From Psychrobacter submarinus (GTDB lineage: Bacteria > Pseudomonadota > Gammaproteobacteria > Pseudomonadales > Moraxellaceae), in assembly GCF_904846685.1 (NCBI RefSeq), contig NZ_CAJHBQ010000003.1:186001-250000 (forward strand): DNA of 64,000 bases. The letters run 5' to 3'. A program made the translations under genes and the position numbers. The notes below the pieces were generated by a model, which saw nothing but the letters and a program-made list of their open reading frames with translations, ran no database searches and was not told the DNA's origin. Positions 45,991-56,381 of the stretch are shown here, piece after piece (within the stretch, counting starts at the first letter, position 1; every line of letters begins with the position of its first letter).

Positions 45991-47286
45991 ATGCCAAATA
46001 ACTCTAATCCTATTTCTAATCAACCTCTAGCTAAATCCTCAAAAGTCGTCAATGTCGCGGTAGCTGTTATTCATTATCAGCAGCAGTATCTACTTGGCTA
46101 CCGCAAGCGGGAGCAGCATCAAGGCGACCGTTATGAGTTCGTTGGCGGCAAAATAGACATTAATGAAACTCCAGTTGCCGCTTTGATACGCGAGGTCAAA
46201 GAAGAGACTGGCTTTGATATTGCTGGCAATGTCATTCTCAAGCTTGGACGGCTGCATCATGACTATGTCGATAAACAGGTCGCTTTGCATATTTACAAAA
46301 TTGAGCTTAGCGCTGAGCAGTATCAGCATTACAAGCAGCAAGAGTATGGACTAGAAGCGCAAATGCTGACGTGGGCCGATAAAGATCTATTACTCAATAA
46401 TCATTATCCGCTGCCCGCTGCCAACCGAACTATTTTGGCTTGGCTCAAGCTGCCCAAGTGTATGGCCATCACTTACCCATTAGCGCACTTTGAGACGCCA
46501 GACTCAGGTGACAGTTTAGCCACTAACCCAGCTCAAAGGTGGCTGAAGTATCATCAGCAGCAGCTCTCGTATCAAGGCTGGAGTTATTTACGTCTTAAGC
46601 TCGCTCAATCGAATAATAATACTGATAAAGAGGCCGAAATTATTACGCAATTACTGGCGATTAGAAGCGATATTAGCGCTATCGTCCCTTACCGCTTACG
46701 CAAAGCTATAGATTTTAATCATCTAGATGATTTGAAAAATGACAATATAAGCGCGAGTACTAATCAACCGACTTTAAACCAAGACAACTTACCAATATCT
46801 GCCTATCACTTGACGCAAACGGAGCTGATGGCTTGGTTTAGTCAGTATCAAAAGCAGTCTAGTCATCTAGATAGCGGCGCAGATAGCAATGACGATCTTC
46901 GCTATGATTCTAGCTCTAATCGCGCTACTGCCGAGGTAAGTTGCCGTTTTGACTTAGACCTACTCAATACTAGTGATCAAAACACTACCGGGCTGATTAT
47001 TAGTTGTCATGACGCTGAGAGTATCGCTGCCGCCAATCAATTGGCTAATTTGCGCCTAACGCTTTCATTAGCGCCAGTTATTGCTATCTTTTTATCCCCT
47101 GTACTTGCCACACAAACTCATCCGGAGCAGACACCGCTTGGCTGGCAGCAGTGGTCTGCACTGGCTGCGCTCGCTGATGTACCGGTCATTGCTTTGGGCG
47201 GTTTATCACCGGCGATGAGCGATTTGGCGACTATAAATGGCGCAAACACCGTTGCAGGTATCCGCAGTTTTCAAGAAGGAGTCTAA
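45991..47286 (+). CDS. Nudix hydrolase fused to a ThiE-like domain (MutT family)
   Basis: N-terminal Nudix domain (about 18-150) with a full Nudix box: GGKIDINETPVAALIREVKE then ETGFDI. This resembles MutT, which removes 8-oxo-dGTP. The C-terminal part resembles thiamine phosphate synthase (VIALGGLSPAMSDL with AGIRSF at the end), the architecture seen in a group of gammaproteobacterial MutT proteins of about 310 residues. At 431 residues this one is longer because of polar, poorly conserved sequence around 245-320 (many Asn, Asp and Ser). The ThiE-like part lacks obvious substrate motifs, so it may be regulatory. Confidence 0.78.
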   Translation: MPNNSNPISNQPLAKSSKVVNVAVAVIHYQQQYLLGYRKREQHQGDRYEFVGGKIDINETPVAALIREVKEETGFDIAGNVILKLGRLHHDYVDKQVALHIYKIELSAEQYQHYKQQEYGLEAQMLTWADKDLLLNNHYPLPAANRTILAWLKLPKCMAITYPLAHFETPDSGDSLATNPAQRWLKYHQQQLSYQGWSYLRLKLAQSNNNTDKEAEIITQLLAIRSDISAIVPYRLRKAIDFNHLDDLKNDNISASTNQPTLNQDNLPISAYHLTQTELMAWFSQYQKQSSHLDSGADSNDDLRYDSSSNRATAEVSCRFDLDLLNTSDQNTTGLIISCHDAESIAAANQLANLRLTLSLAPVIAIFLSPVLATQTHPEQTPLGWQQWSALAALADVPVIALGGLSPAMSDLATINGANTVAGIRSFQEGV

Positions 47287-47483
47287 TCTTACCGGTAAAA
47301 CATTACTTATATTTAATAAATGGCAACTATCTGGTTACTATGTATTTGATAGCGTTAATAATTTTGGAGTATTTTACAAACCGTAGCTTTTTCATACATA
47401 GCCTCACTACTTATTTTGACTACTCATCCTTATTATTGATGGCACAAATATCAAAGTAGTGTCTTATTAATAGACCTCAATAA

Positions 47484-48779
47484 ATGAATAAATACGGTAA
47501 CCCTATGCCTATGAAAGCCAATACCTCCACTAAGTCCGACCCGTATGATCGCTCATACGATAGGCAGGCGAATGGTCATCAGGTTAAAAATAATCATAAT
47601 TCGCTCGCTAGCAAAACACCGGCAAACGATAGCTATTTGTCAAAATCAGACTTATCGAAGTCGAGTGCGAATAGCTCGGTTGCAAGTAATGACGCTAGCT
47701 ATGCTTATGAGCAAGATGACCTGCCAGCTTATCACTTCAGTGAATCGGCTAGTGCTCCTAGTCGCTCTGGTGATGTCAGCTGCGGCTATAAAAAAGCCAC
47801 ACCAGTTGCTAAAAGTGCCCTAATGAAAAGTACCCTAATATCTGACGAAGAAGAGATGCTATTGCACTATATGCAGAACAATACTCAGTCGATTGATAAT
47901 AAGAAAAGTAGTGCTAACACTACAGAACAACAGGATGCGCTGCAAAACAAGCAAGATATATTAAAACAAGAAGTCATCAATACTACTAATAGTGAGCCAG
48001 AGGTCGATGGAGTGCTAGATAATCCAGATTTGGCTCATAAACAGCTGTACCAGAATCAAAGTGCTATCAATACTACTGTTAAAGTTTCGGAGAGAGTTTT
48101 TATGTCCAGTCTTCTTAAGCATACTGGTATTGCTTTAGCTATTATTATTCCGCTAGCCGCGTTTTCAGCTTACGCTGCGACTCCTGAGCAGACAGTAACT
48201 GCTGCTAAGAACATGAATAATACTGAAGATCAAACAACAGAGATAAATATTGATCCCAAGAACTTTATCCATAAGTCAGCGACTAAGCCTACGACAGTGG
48301 ATAGCGTGGACTTGGATAAATACGCTGGTACTTGGTACGAGATAGGACGTCTGCCGATGTACTTTCAGCGTAACTGTGCAAGCGATGTAACCGCTAACTA
48401 TACTGAAAAAGCCGATGGCTCTGGCATTATTGTGACGAATAAATGTCTGGATAAAGACGGCTCGCAAATTGTCGCTGAAGGCTTAGCTAACCCCGCTGAT
48501 GCTACTGGCAGCAAACTGAAAGTAACTTTTTTGCCTACTTGGATTCGCTGGTTGCCTATCGGGCGCGCTGATTACTGGGTACTAGCGCGTGATACTGACT
48601 ATCAAACAGCGTTAGTGGGTACGCCAGATAAAGACTATCTGTGGTTGCTGGCACGCTCGCCCAATGTGACTCAGCAAACCTATGCAAAGTACCGTCAGAT
48701 CGCTCAGGACCAAGGATACAATCTTAAAGAGTTTACCTTAACGCCTCATGCGAATCAGACTGTTAACTTGATTCCTTAG
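47484..48779 (+). CDS. Lipocalin family protein with long N-terminal extension or internal start
   Basis: The frame codes for 431 residues. The C-terminal 160 are a Blc-type lipocalin: DLDKYAGTWYEIGRLPMYFQ, then an RNCASDV motif, and ARSPNVTQQTYAKY near the end; this family binds lipids or other hydrophobic ligands. Upstream lies residue 207 (ATG at 48102) with GGAGAG before it and a textbook signal peptide (MSSLLKHTGIALAIIIPLAA to AYAATPE). The first 206 residues are Ser/Asn/Lys-rich and disordered. Either the mature protein is the 225-residue form secreted to the periplasm, or the long form is anchored with a cytoplasmic tail. No lipobox Cys, unlike E. coli Blc. Confidence 0.75.
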   Translation: MNKYGNPMPMKANTSTKSDPYDRSYDRQANGHQVKNNHNSLASKTPANDSYLSKSDLSKSSANSSVASNDASYAYEQDDLPAYHFSESASAPSRSGDVSCGYKKATPVAKSALMKSTLISDEEEMLLHYMQNNTQSIDNKKSSANTTEQQDALQNKQDILKQEVINTTNSEPEVDGVLDNPDLAHKQLYQNQSAINTTVKVSERVFMSSLLKHTGIALAIIIPLAAFSAYAATPEQTVTAAKNMNNTEDQTTEINIDPKNFIHKSATKPTTVDSVDLDKYAGTWYEIGRLPMYFQRNCASDVTANYTEKADGSGIIVTNKCLDKDGSQIVAEGLANPADATGSKLKVTFLPTWIRWLPIGRADYWVLARDTDYQTALVGTPDKDYLWLLARSPNVTQQTYAKYRQIAQDQGYNLKEFTLTPHANQTVNLIP

Positions 48780-48984
48780 TAGCGACTAGGTTATGTTGTT
48801 TTGGGTAAAACGGTTATTACTGGCAAAACTAAGCGTTTTAGGCTAAAATCTACGCCATTTATTGCCTTTGATTCCGCTATTATTTGTAGCGCTTACCAAA
48901 GGATAATCAACGAACATTTTCTACCTCTTTTTTATTGTTTTTTATTTACTGACTATTCATTTACTGATTATAAGGATGCTTCCT

Positions 48985-50415
48985 GTGAGCAATGCTGATA
49001 CCTTACGCCAATTACATCAAGACCAGTTAAGCCAATATAATAACCAAGAGCAACAAGCGATTGAGCTGATGGGTGTACTCAATACCCTTTATAATGAGCA
49101 AGATGTACAAGTCACTTTATTTGGTGAGACATTAGATACCAGCTCAGTAGGGCAAATATTAGCGCTACATCAAAAGACGGCGACTCGCAATACTAGTGGT
49201 CAAGCAGTGGCTATTGCTGATACGCTAGCCATCGTAAAAACATTAGCACAAAGCGATGTGACTGCAGCAAGCGTAGATGTCGGTCAGCTTATCGCTAGTG
49301 ACAGCGATGTACAACAAGCGCTACAAGGGACTAGTGCTAATGGAGCGACTAACGATGCAACTGACGTTGTGCTCTACGGGTTTGGCCGTATTGGCCGTAT
49401 CCTCACGCGTTTGTTATTAGCGCAGGCCTCAAGTGCTAAAGGCTTACAGCTAAAAGCTATTGTCGTGCGCCCTGCACCTGCAGGCGATCTAGCTAAGCGT
49501 GCTTCGCTGCTTGAGCGCGACTCTATCCACGGCGGCTTTACCGGTAGTGTGAGCGTTGATGAAGCCAATAACGGCATCTTAATCAATGGTCGTTTTGTTC
49601 AGGTCATCTATGCCAAAGACCCAAGTGAGATTGACTATACCGCTTATGGTATCGACAACGCATTGGTTATTGATAATACGGGTATCTGGAAAGACGAAGA
49701 CGGCTTAGGTAAGCACTTACAGTCTAAAGGCGTACGAAAGGTACTACTAACAGCTCCTGCCGGCGGCGATATCAAAAACGTCGTTTATGCGGTAAATAGC
49801 GACACTATTGGCGATGACAAAATCGTCAGTGCGGCAAGCTGTACGACTAACGCCATTACTCCGACGCTCAAAGTGTTAAACGATGAGTACGGCATCGAGA
49901 ACGGTCATGTCGAGACTATTCACTCCTTTACCAATGATCAAAACTTGATTGATAACTATCATAAATCTGATCGCCGTGGTCGTAGTGCGGTACTGAACAT
50001 GGTAATCACCAGTACTGGCGCGGCAAAAGCTGTGGGTAAAGCTTTACCAGAGCTTAGCGGTAAATTGACTGGTAATGCCATTCGTGTACCGACGCCAAAC
50101 GTCAGCTTAGCGATCTTAAATCTGAATTTAAAAACTGCGCCAAAAGATGCTGACGCTCTTAACCACTTCCTACGTGATATGGCCAATAGCAGCACTTGGC
50201 AAGCACAAATTGCTTATACGGACTCTACCGAAGCTGTTTCTACCGATTTTGTGGGGACTAAGCATGTGGGTATCGTTGATGCACAAGCGACTATCGTTAC
50301 TGATAATCATGCTACGGTTTATATTTGGTATGATAATGAAGTCGGTTACAGCACCCAAGTCTTACGCGTAGCAGCGCAGATGGCTGGTATCAGCTACACG
50401 CAAATTCCAGCGTAA
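48985..50415 (+). CDS. gap: Glyceraldehyde-3-phosphate dehydrogenase with N-terminal extension
   Basis: Phosphorylating GAPDH of glycolysis/gluconeogenesis. The dehydrogenase core starts near residue 130 with the NAD-binding VLYGFGRIGRILTRLLL; the catalytic Cys is in SAASCTTNAITPTLKVL and WYDNEVGYS is at the C-terminus. Total length is 476 against about 335 for the common enzyme; the 130-residue helical N-terminal extension (starting MSNADTLRQLHQDQLSQ) is of a type found in Moraxellaceae and Pseudomonas paralogues. AAGGA lies 8 bases before the GTG at 48985; the ATG at 48976 overlaps that site and was rejected. Confidence 0.9.
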   Translation: MSNADTLRQLHQDQLSQYNNQEQQAIELMGVLNTLYNEQDVQVTLFGETLDTSSVGQILALHQKTATRNTSGQAVAIADTLAIVKTLAQSDVTAASVDVGQLIASDSDVQQALQGTSANGATNDATDVVLYGFGRIGRILTRLLLAQASSAKGLQLKAIVVRPAPAGDLAKRASLLERDSIHGGFTGSVSVDEANNGILINGRFVQVIYAKDPSEIDYTAYGIDNALVIDNTGIWKDEDGLGKHLQSKGVRKVLLTAPAGGDIKNVVYAVNSDTIGDDKIVSAASCTTNAITPTLKVLNDEYGIENGHVETIHSFTNDQNLIDNYHKSDRRGRSAVLNMVITSTGAAKAVGKALPELSGKLTGNAIRVPTPNVSLAILNLNLKTAPKDADALNHFLRDMANSSTWQAQIAYTDSTEAVSTDFVGTKHVGIVDAQATIVTDNHATVYIWYDNEVGYSTQVLRVAAQMAGISYTQIPA

Positions 50416-50506
50416 CGCTTGCTTGCGTAGACTGGTCAGGCTGTCAGATAATAGTGAATCATAACGAATAAGCATCGTTGTTAAGCTATATCAGGTCGCC
50501 TATAAG

Positions 50507-50543
50507 ACACCCGATAGTCGCATTGGTTATCGGGTGTTGTTGG
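50507..50543 (+). terminator. Hairpin after gap
   Basis: ACACCCGATA and TATCGGGTGT form a perfect 10-bp stem with an 11-base loop, followed by TGTTGGT. The T run is weak. Confidence 0.5.
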
Positions 50544-50647
50544 TATTATGGTTTATAACCTTATAGTGTATGATTGGACCTGAGCAGTAGGCTGTGAATG
50601 GCCAAGACGTTTAGCAGTATTTATATTTAGCAGTACTACAATAGTAA

Positions 50648-51886
<1,239 letters not shown>

Positions 51887-52096
51887 CTAAGATGCGATAG
51901 CCACAAATACACTAGTCATAAAGACAACAGCCATAAATGCGCCGATAATCATATATCGGTTCACTAACTGGTGAGTTGATAGATTCTGATACAACAGTGC
52001 TCAACACTAAGGAGTAAACGTGTTAGATTTAGCGCTAAAGGATTTGAGTAGTCACTTTTCTCAAAAACTTTAACAGCGTGATGTAAATATTAATAC

Positions 52097-52152
52097 AAGT
52101 ACCAATAATATAAGTACCAATCCCTAGGCACCATTCCCTAAGCACCATTCAT
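52097..52152. repeat. Short degenerate tandem repeats before proB
   Basis: AAGTACCAAT occurs twice (from 52097 and 52112), followed by two copies of CCCTA(G/A)GCACCATT. The array ends just before the proB ribosome site. Confidence 0.6.
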
Positions 52153-52167
52153 AGAAAGGAGTTTTTT

Positions 52168-53340
52168 ATGGCAGTTGACAGCGAACAAACGACAGAAGAA
52201 GCAAGGTTTATTAAACAATCCCGCAACTTTGATATTCAGCGCGTTATTGTCAAGATCGGCTCATCGTTATTGACCAATAATGGTCGCGGGCTTGATCGAA
52301 CTGCTATCTATGGTTGGGCAAAACAGATTGCCAAACTGCATAATCAAGGTATGGAAGTGTTACTGGTGTCATCAGGTGCTGTGGCTGAAGGCGTAGTACG
52401 GATGAATCTAGAAGAGCGTCCCAAGAAGCTTATGGCACTACAAGCTTGCGCTTCTATCGGTCAGATGGGTTTGATCGAAACTTGGTGGTCAGCGCTGATT
52501 CAGCATGGCGTCCAAAGCGCGCAGCTACTACTAACTCATGATGATCTATCTAACCGTAGCCGTTATTTGAATACTGGCGGCGCTTTAACTCAGTTGTTAG
52601 AGTGGCGCGTACTACCGGTCATTAATGAGAATGATACGATCACCATTGATGAGATTAAATTCGGTGACAACGATACTTTAGGGGCGATGTCAGCGGCCTT
52701 AGTCAATGCTGATCTATACATCATCTTAACCGATCAAGACGGGGTGTTTACCGATAACCCGCGCGACAATCCCGATGCGAAGATGATCCGTCAAGAGCGA
52801 GCGATGGCTGATTATTTGTTTGACATCGCTGGTGATGGCGGCAAACTTGGGCGCGGCGGTATGCTGACGAAGATTCGCGCAGGGCGTCTTGCAGCCATGG
52901 GCGGTTGCCCAACTGTGATCGTCAGCGGTGCCATTGATGATGTGATTACTCGTGTGGTCTCAGGCGAGGCGTTAGGGACTTTATTGACTACCAATGAAGC
53001 GGACAAAATCATCGCTCGTAAACAGTGGCTTGCCGCGCATCTACGTATGGCGGGTAGTTTAATCGTTGATGCTGGCGCAGCTAAAGCACTCGTTGAGCAA
53101 AATCGCAGCTTATTACCCGTTGGGGTGGTAGAGGTACGTGGTGGTTTTGATGAGGGTGATGTCGTCGAAATCGTGCATCAAGATACCAATGAGCGAATAG
53201 CGGTTGGCCAAGTCAACTTTTCTTCACATGAAGCTCAGCGCGTAGCACGTGAGCGTACTGAGCAGTTTGACAAGATTCTTGGTGATAAAGATGAGCGTAT
53301 AGTTATGGTGCACCGCGACAATTTAGCTTTAACTTCATAA
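52168..53340 (+). CDS. proB: Glutamate 5-kinase
   Basis: First enzyme of proline synthesis. The 390-residue protein has an amino-acid-kinase domain (VIVKIGSSLLTNNGRGLD, then LLVSSGAVAEG, NENDTITI and FGDNDTLGAMSAALV) and a C-terminal PUA domain (RSLLPVGVVEVRGGFDEGD). Proline feedback inhibition is expected. GAAAGGAG precedes the ATG. The N-terminus is about 15 residues longer than in E. coli and acidic. Confidence 0.95.
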   Translation: MAVDSEQTTEEARFIKQSRNFDIQRVIVKIGSSLLTNNGRGLDRTAIYGWAKQIAKLHNQGMEVLLVSSGAVAEGVVRMNLEERPKKLMALQACASIGQMGLIETWWSALIQHGVQSAQLLLTHDDLSNRSRYLNTGGALTQLLEWRVLPVINENDTITIDEIKFGDNDTLGAMSAALVNADLYIILTDQDGVFTDNPRDNPDAKMIRQERAMADYLFDIAGDGGKLGRGGMLTKIRAGRLAAMGGCPTVIVSGAIDDVITRVVSGEALGTLLTTNEADKIIARKQWLAAHLRMAGSLIVDAGAAKALVEQNRSLLPVGVVEVRGGFDEGDVVEIVHQDTNERIAVGQVNFSSHEAQRVARERTEQFDKILGDKDERIVMVHRDNLALTS

Positions 53341-53375
53341 TGTTTGATTAATACATCATATTTGATTTTTTGTAG

Positions 53376-53412
53376 GGCAGGTTAGCGATAGTATAACCTG
53401 CCTTAAGTTTAA
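53376..53412 (+). terminator. Hairpin after proB
   Basis: GGCAGGTTA (53376-53384) and TAACCTGCC (53394-53402) form a 9-bp perfect stem with a 9-base loop, followed by TTAAGTTT. Confidence 0.55.
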
Positions 53413-53503
53413 CGTTTTTGTTGAGCTACTTGGTATTTGCTTTACCACTTAGGCGACAATAAAATTTTATAATAATACCTATTTCTACTTTGGAGATTTG
53501 TCA

Positions 53504-54640
53504 ATGAGTGTTTCAGACAATAGCCGTTCGCCTAAGCACGAATTTGCACCCCTAAAAAACGACAGATTGCTGCGCGCCATGCGTTTTGAGCCGATAGATA
53601 CCACTCCAGTATGGATGATGCGTCAAGCAGGTCGTTATTTGCCAGAGTATAAAGCAACCCGCGCGGAAGCGGGCGACTTTATGAGCTTATGTAGAGATAC
53701 GGCGCGTGCGACAGAAGTTACTATGCAGCCCCTGCGTCGTATGGATTTAGATGCGGCTATTTTGTTTAGTGATATCTTGACGATTCCGGACGCTATGGGC
53801 TTAGGCTTGTATTTTGAAACGGGCGAAGGTCCTAAATTTAAGCATCCTATTCGCCAGCAAGCCGATCTTGATCGTTTGCCAACCTTAGATGTCAATGACT
53901 CTTTGGATTACGTGATGCGCGCTGTGACTAGCATCCGTAAAGAGCTCAATGGTCAAGTGCCGTTGTTCGGTTTTTCAGGTAGTCCTTGGACACTAGCGAC
54001 TTATATGATTGAGGGTGGTAGCTCAAAAGACTATCGCTATACCAAAGGCTTTTTGTATAGTAACCCTGAGTTTTTGCATCAGTTGTTAGACAAGCTAGCG
54101 ATAGCAGTCATTGATTACTTAGATGCCCAAGTCGTCGCTGGCGCGCAAGTCTTACAGATATTTGATAGCTGGGGCGGGGCGCTAGGCCATCGTCAATTTA
54201 TCGACTTCTCGCATGCTTATAATAAGCGCATTGTCGCGGAGTTAAAGCAGCGTCATCCAGATGTGCCTGTGGTACTATTTACCAAAGGCGGCGGTCTATG
54301 GCTCGATGTGCAAGCCGATAGCGCCGCGGATGCGTTAGGGTTAGACTGGACTATGCCACTCGACCGTGCTCGCCAAGTATTGACTGAGAGTCAGCGTGAT
54401 TTGACTAAGCGCCATAAAACCTTGCAAGGCAGTAAGGCTATTCAGGGTAATCTGGATCCTGCGACTTTATATGGCTCTCCAGAGAGTATCCGCAGCGAGG
54501 TTAAGCTGATGCTAGATGGCGCTTATGCTGGTGGTGACAAGACAGGGTATATTGCCAATTTAGGCCATGGTATTACTCAGTGGGTTAACCCTGACAATGC
54601 AAAAGTCTTTGTCGATGCCGTGCATGACTACCAGATTTAG
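53504..54640 (+). CDS. hemE: Uroporphyrinogen decarboxylase
   Basis: Converts uroporphyrinogen III to coproporphyrinogen III in heme synthesis. The 378-residue protein includes [20 protein letters not shown] (family signature 1), [29 protein letters not shown] (signature 2) and the C-terminal [13 protein letters not shown]. The frame extends two codons to a TTG at 53498, but GGAG lies 8 bases before the ATG at 53504. Confidence 0.96.
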   Translation: MSVSDNSRSPKHEFAPLKNDRLLRAMRFEPIDTTPVWMMRQAGRYLPEYKATRAEAGDFMSLCRDTARATEVTMQPLRRMDLDAAILFSDILTIPDAMGLGLYFETGEGPKFKHPIRQQADLDRLPTLDVNDSLDYVMRAVTSIRKELNGQVPLFGFSGSPWTLATYMIEGGSSKDYRYTKGFLYSNPEFLHQLLDKLAIAVIDYLDAQVVAGAQVLQIFDSWGGALGHRQFIDFSHAYNKRIVAELKQRHPDVPVVLFTKGGGLWLDVQADSAADALGLDWTMPLDRARQVLTESQRDLTKRHKTLQGSKAIQGNLDPATLYGSPESIRSEVKLMLDGAYAGGDKTGYIANLGHGITQWVNPDNAKVFVDAVHDYQI

Positions 54641-54706
54641 ACGCTAAGTTTAGAAGGTATGAGTTTGGTATTGAGAGCGGCATTAAGTTTTAAAAAAGGA
54701 TAAGTT

Positions 54707-55774
54707 ATGATTTCAGCAGCGATTGTCGGTGGTACAGGGTATACAGGTATTGAGCTTATTCGCTTATTATCTGCCCATCCTAAGGTGTCTATTGATCTAT
54801 TGACCTCACGAAGTGAAGCGGGCACTCGCGCTGATGAGATTTTTCCAAGCTTGCGCGGGATATCAGATATTGTCTTTAGTGATCTAGGTGAAGATACGCT
54901 TGCAGCGCTGCAAAAGTGCGACGTGGTATTTTTTGCTACCCCGCATGGCGTAGCGATGCAGCAGGCCGAAGCTTTAACCGCGTCTGGTATTAAAGTCGTC
55001 GACCTAGCCGCTGACTTTCGTTTGCAGTCTTTAGCGGAGTTTGAAAAATGGTATAAGCAATCACACGCGTGTCCTGACCTGCTCAAAAGCGCAGTTTATG
55101 GCCTACCAGAGATCAACCGTGATAAATTAGCTGATGCGATGCTAGTAGGAAATCCAGGCTGCTATCCGACAACGGCTATTTTAGGTTTAAAACCGATTAT
55201 CGCCTTGCAAAATCAGCAAAATGAGCGTTTGATAGAGTCTCGTATCGTAATCGATGCTAAGTCTGGGGTCTCAGGTGCAGGTCGCCAAGCGAGTCTGGCG
55301 CTAAATTATGCCGAAACCACTGATAATTTTAAGGCGTACGGAGTGACAGGACATCGTCATTTGCCTGAGATTGAGCAAGGGGTGGAGCAGCTATTAGCGA
55401 GTCAATTCACGCAGCGCATCCGCTTTTTACCGCACTTAGTACCTATGATACGCGGTATGTTCAGCTCTATTCATTTAGAGCTGACTGAGTCAGGTGCTGC
55501 TATCGATTGGCAGCAGGAGTTTGAGAGTAGCTATAACGGTGAGACTTTTATTGATGTATTGCCGACTGGTGTATATCCTGACACGCGTAGTGTACGCGCC
55601 AGCAACCGTTTGCGTATCGCGATCTATCAAGACAATGAGCGCCGTGAGCTGACAGTATTGGTGGTTCAAGATAATTTAGTCAAAGGTGCAGCAGGGCAGG
55701 CCGTACAAAACATGAATGTGATGTTTGGGTTTGAGGAATCAATGGGCCTTAACGCAGCGCCGATTGTCCCTTGA
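54707..55774 (+). CDS. argC: N-acetyl-gamma-glutamyl-phosphate reductase
   Basis: NADPH-dependent reduction step of arginine synthesis. The 355-residue protein begins AAIVGGTGYTGIELIRLL (dinucleotide binding) and has the catalytic Cys in VGNPGCYPTTAILGL, near residue 152. AAAAGGA precedes the ATG. It is 67 bp downstream of hemE; the two are functionally unrelated. Confidence 0.96.
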   Translation: MISAAIVGGTGYTGIELIRLLSAHPKVSIDLLTSRSEAGTRADEIFPSLRGISDIVFSDLGEDTLAALQKCDVVFFATPHGVAMQQAEALTASGIKVVDLAADFRLQSLAEFEKWYKQSHACPDLLKSAVYGLPEINRDKLADAMLVGNPGCYPTTAILGLKPIIALQNQQNERLIESRIVIDAKSGVSGAGRQASLALNYAETTDNFKAYGVTGHRHLPEIEQGVEQLLASQFTQRIRFLPHLVPMIRGMFSSIHLELTESGAAIDWQQEFESSYNGETFIDVLPTGVYPDTRSVRASNRLRIAIYQDNERRELTVLVVQDNLVKGAAGQAVQNMNVMFGFEESMGLNAAPIVP

Positions 55775-55821
55775 TAGGTTTTTATCGCAGTAATGTCTAT
55801 CGTAGTAATTTTTTTATATTA

Positions 55822-56124
55822 GGGCGTGTTGAACATTCGACCGTGGCACTGACAGAGACTATTTTTTAGACGATTTGCAGATAAAAATTGTAAGTATAGT
55901 CACTCTATACGTCAGTTTTTATCAATAAAGCGGCAAAAAAGAGTCCTGTCCCTGTTGTTAGAGTGAGGGCTAATGCTAAAATCGCCCTAGTCGTTGTGAC
56001 TGTTTAAATAAAATCAGTTAGCCAATGCAATGAGCATTACCTGCAATTTTCCCGACGACTAGAACACAGTTTTGATTAACTAGCAGCTATCAGCAGTGCC
56101 TTCTTGTGAATGTTCAACACGCCC
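55822..56124. mobile_element. 303-bp MITE-like element, copy B, TA-flanked
   Basis: The same element as at 8633-8935 and in the same orientation. The ends GGGCGTGTTGAACATTC are a perfect 17-bp inverted repeat here. TA flanks it (55820-55821, 56125-56126). The hairpin with arms GATAAAAA/TTTTTATC is perfect in this copy but broken by one change in copy A, which suggests B is closer to the ancestor. Confidence 0.87.
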
Positions 56125-56222
56125 TAGTAATTAAGCCAAAAATTCAGTGAAAAGGCATGATTACTAATGTAAATTGATAAAGCTAATTACTGACGCTATA
56201 AGTTAGGGATAAACTTACCTTT

Positions 56223-56252
56223 ATGAAGTCTAACAATATGAAGTCTAACAAT
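56223..56252. repeat. Perfect 15-bp tandem duplication
   Basis: ATGAAGTCTAACAAT occurs twice in a row. It lies about 100 bases downstream of the mobile element. Confidence 0.9.
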
Positions 56253-56381
56253 GACTGAGGCTGACAATAATCTTACCAAGGATGTTGACTATTGATTCAT
56301 TTGGCTTACAGGGCGATGCTAGGTATTGCCCATAAATTCCGTTATAATGTCTTGCCTTTCCTCTTAAGAGATACTGTCCAG

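Larger units (their letters stand above)
55775..56381. other. Gap between argC and the coiled-coil membrane protein gene
   Basis: Holds copy B of the 303-bp element, a perfect 15-bp tandem duplication (56223-56252) and a TATAAT at 56343-56348. That -10 lies inside the upstream extension of the next frame, which supports the shorter start chosen there. Confidence 0.6.

Noticed and set aside
54637..55086. 149-codon antisense frame over argC
   Set aside because: Shadow of a conserved gene; composition follows from the argC codons.
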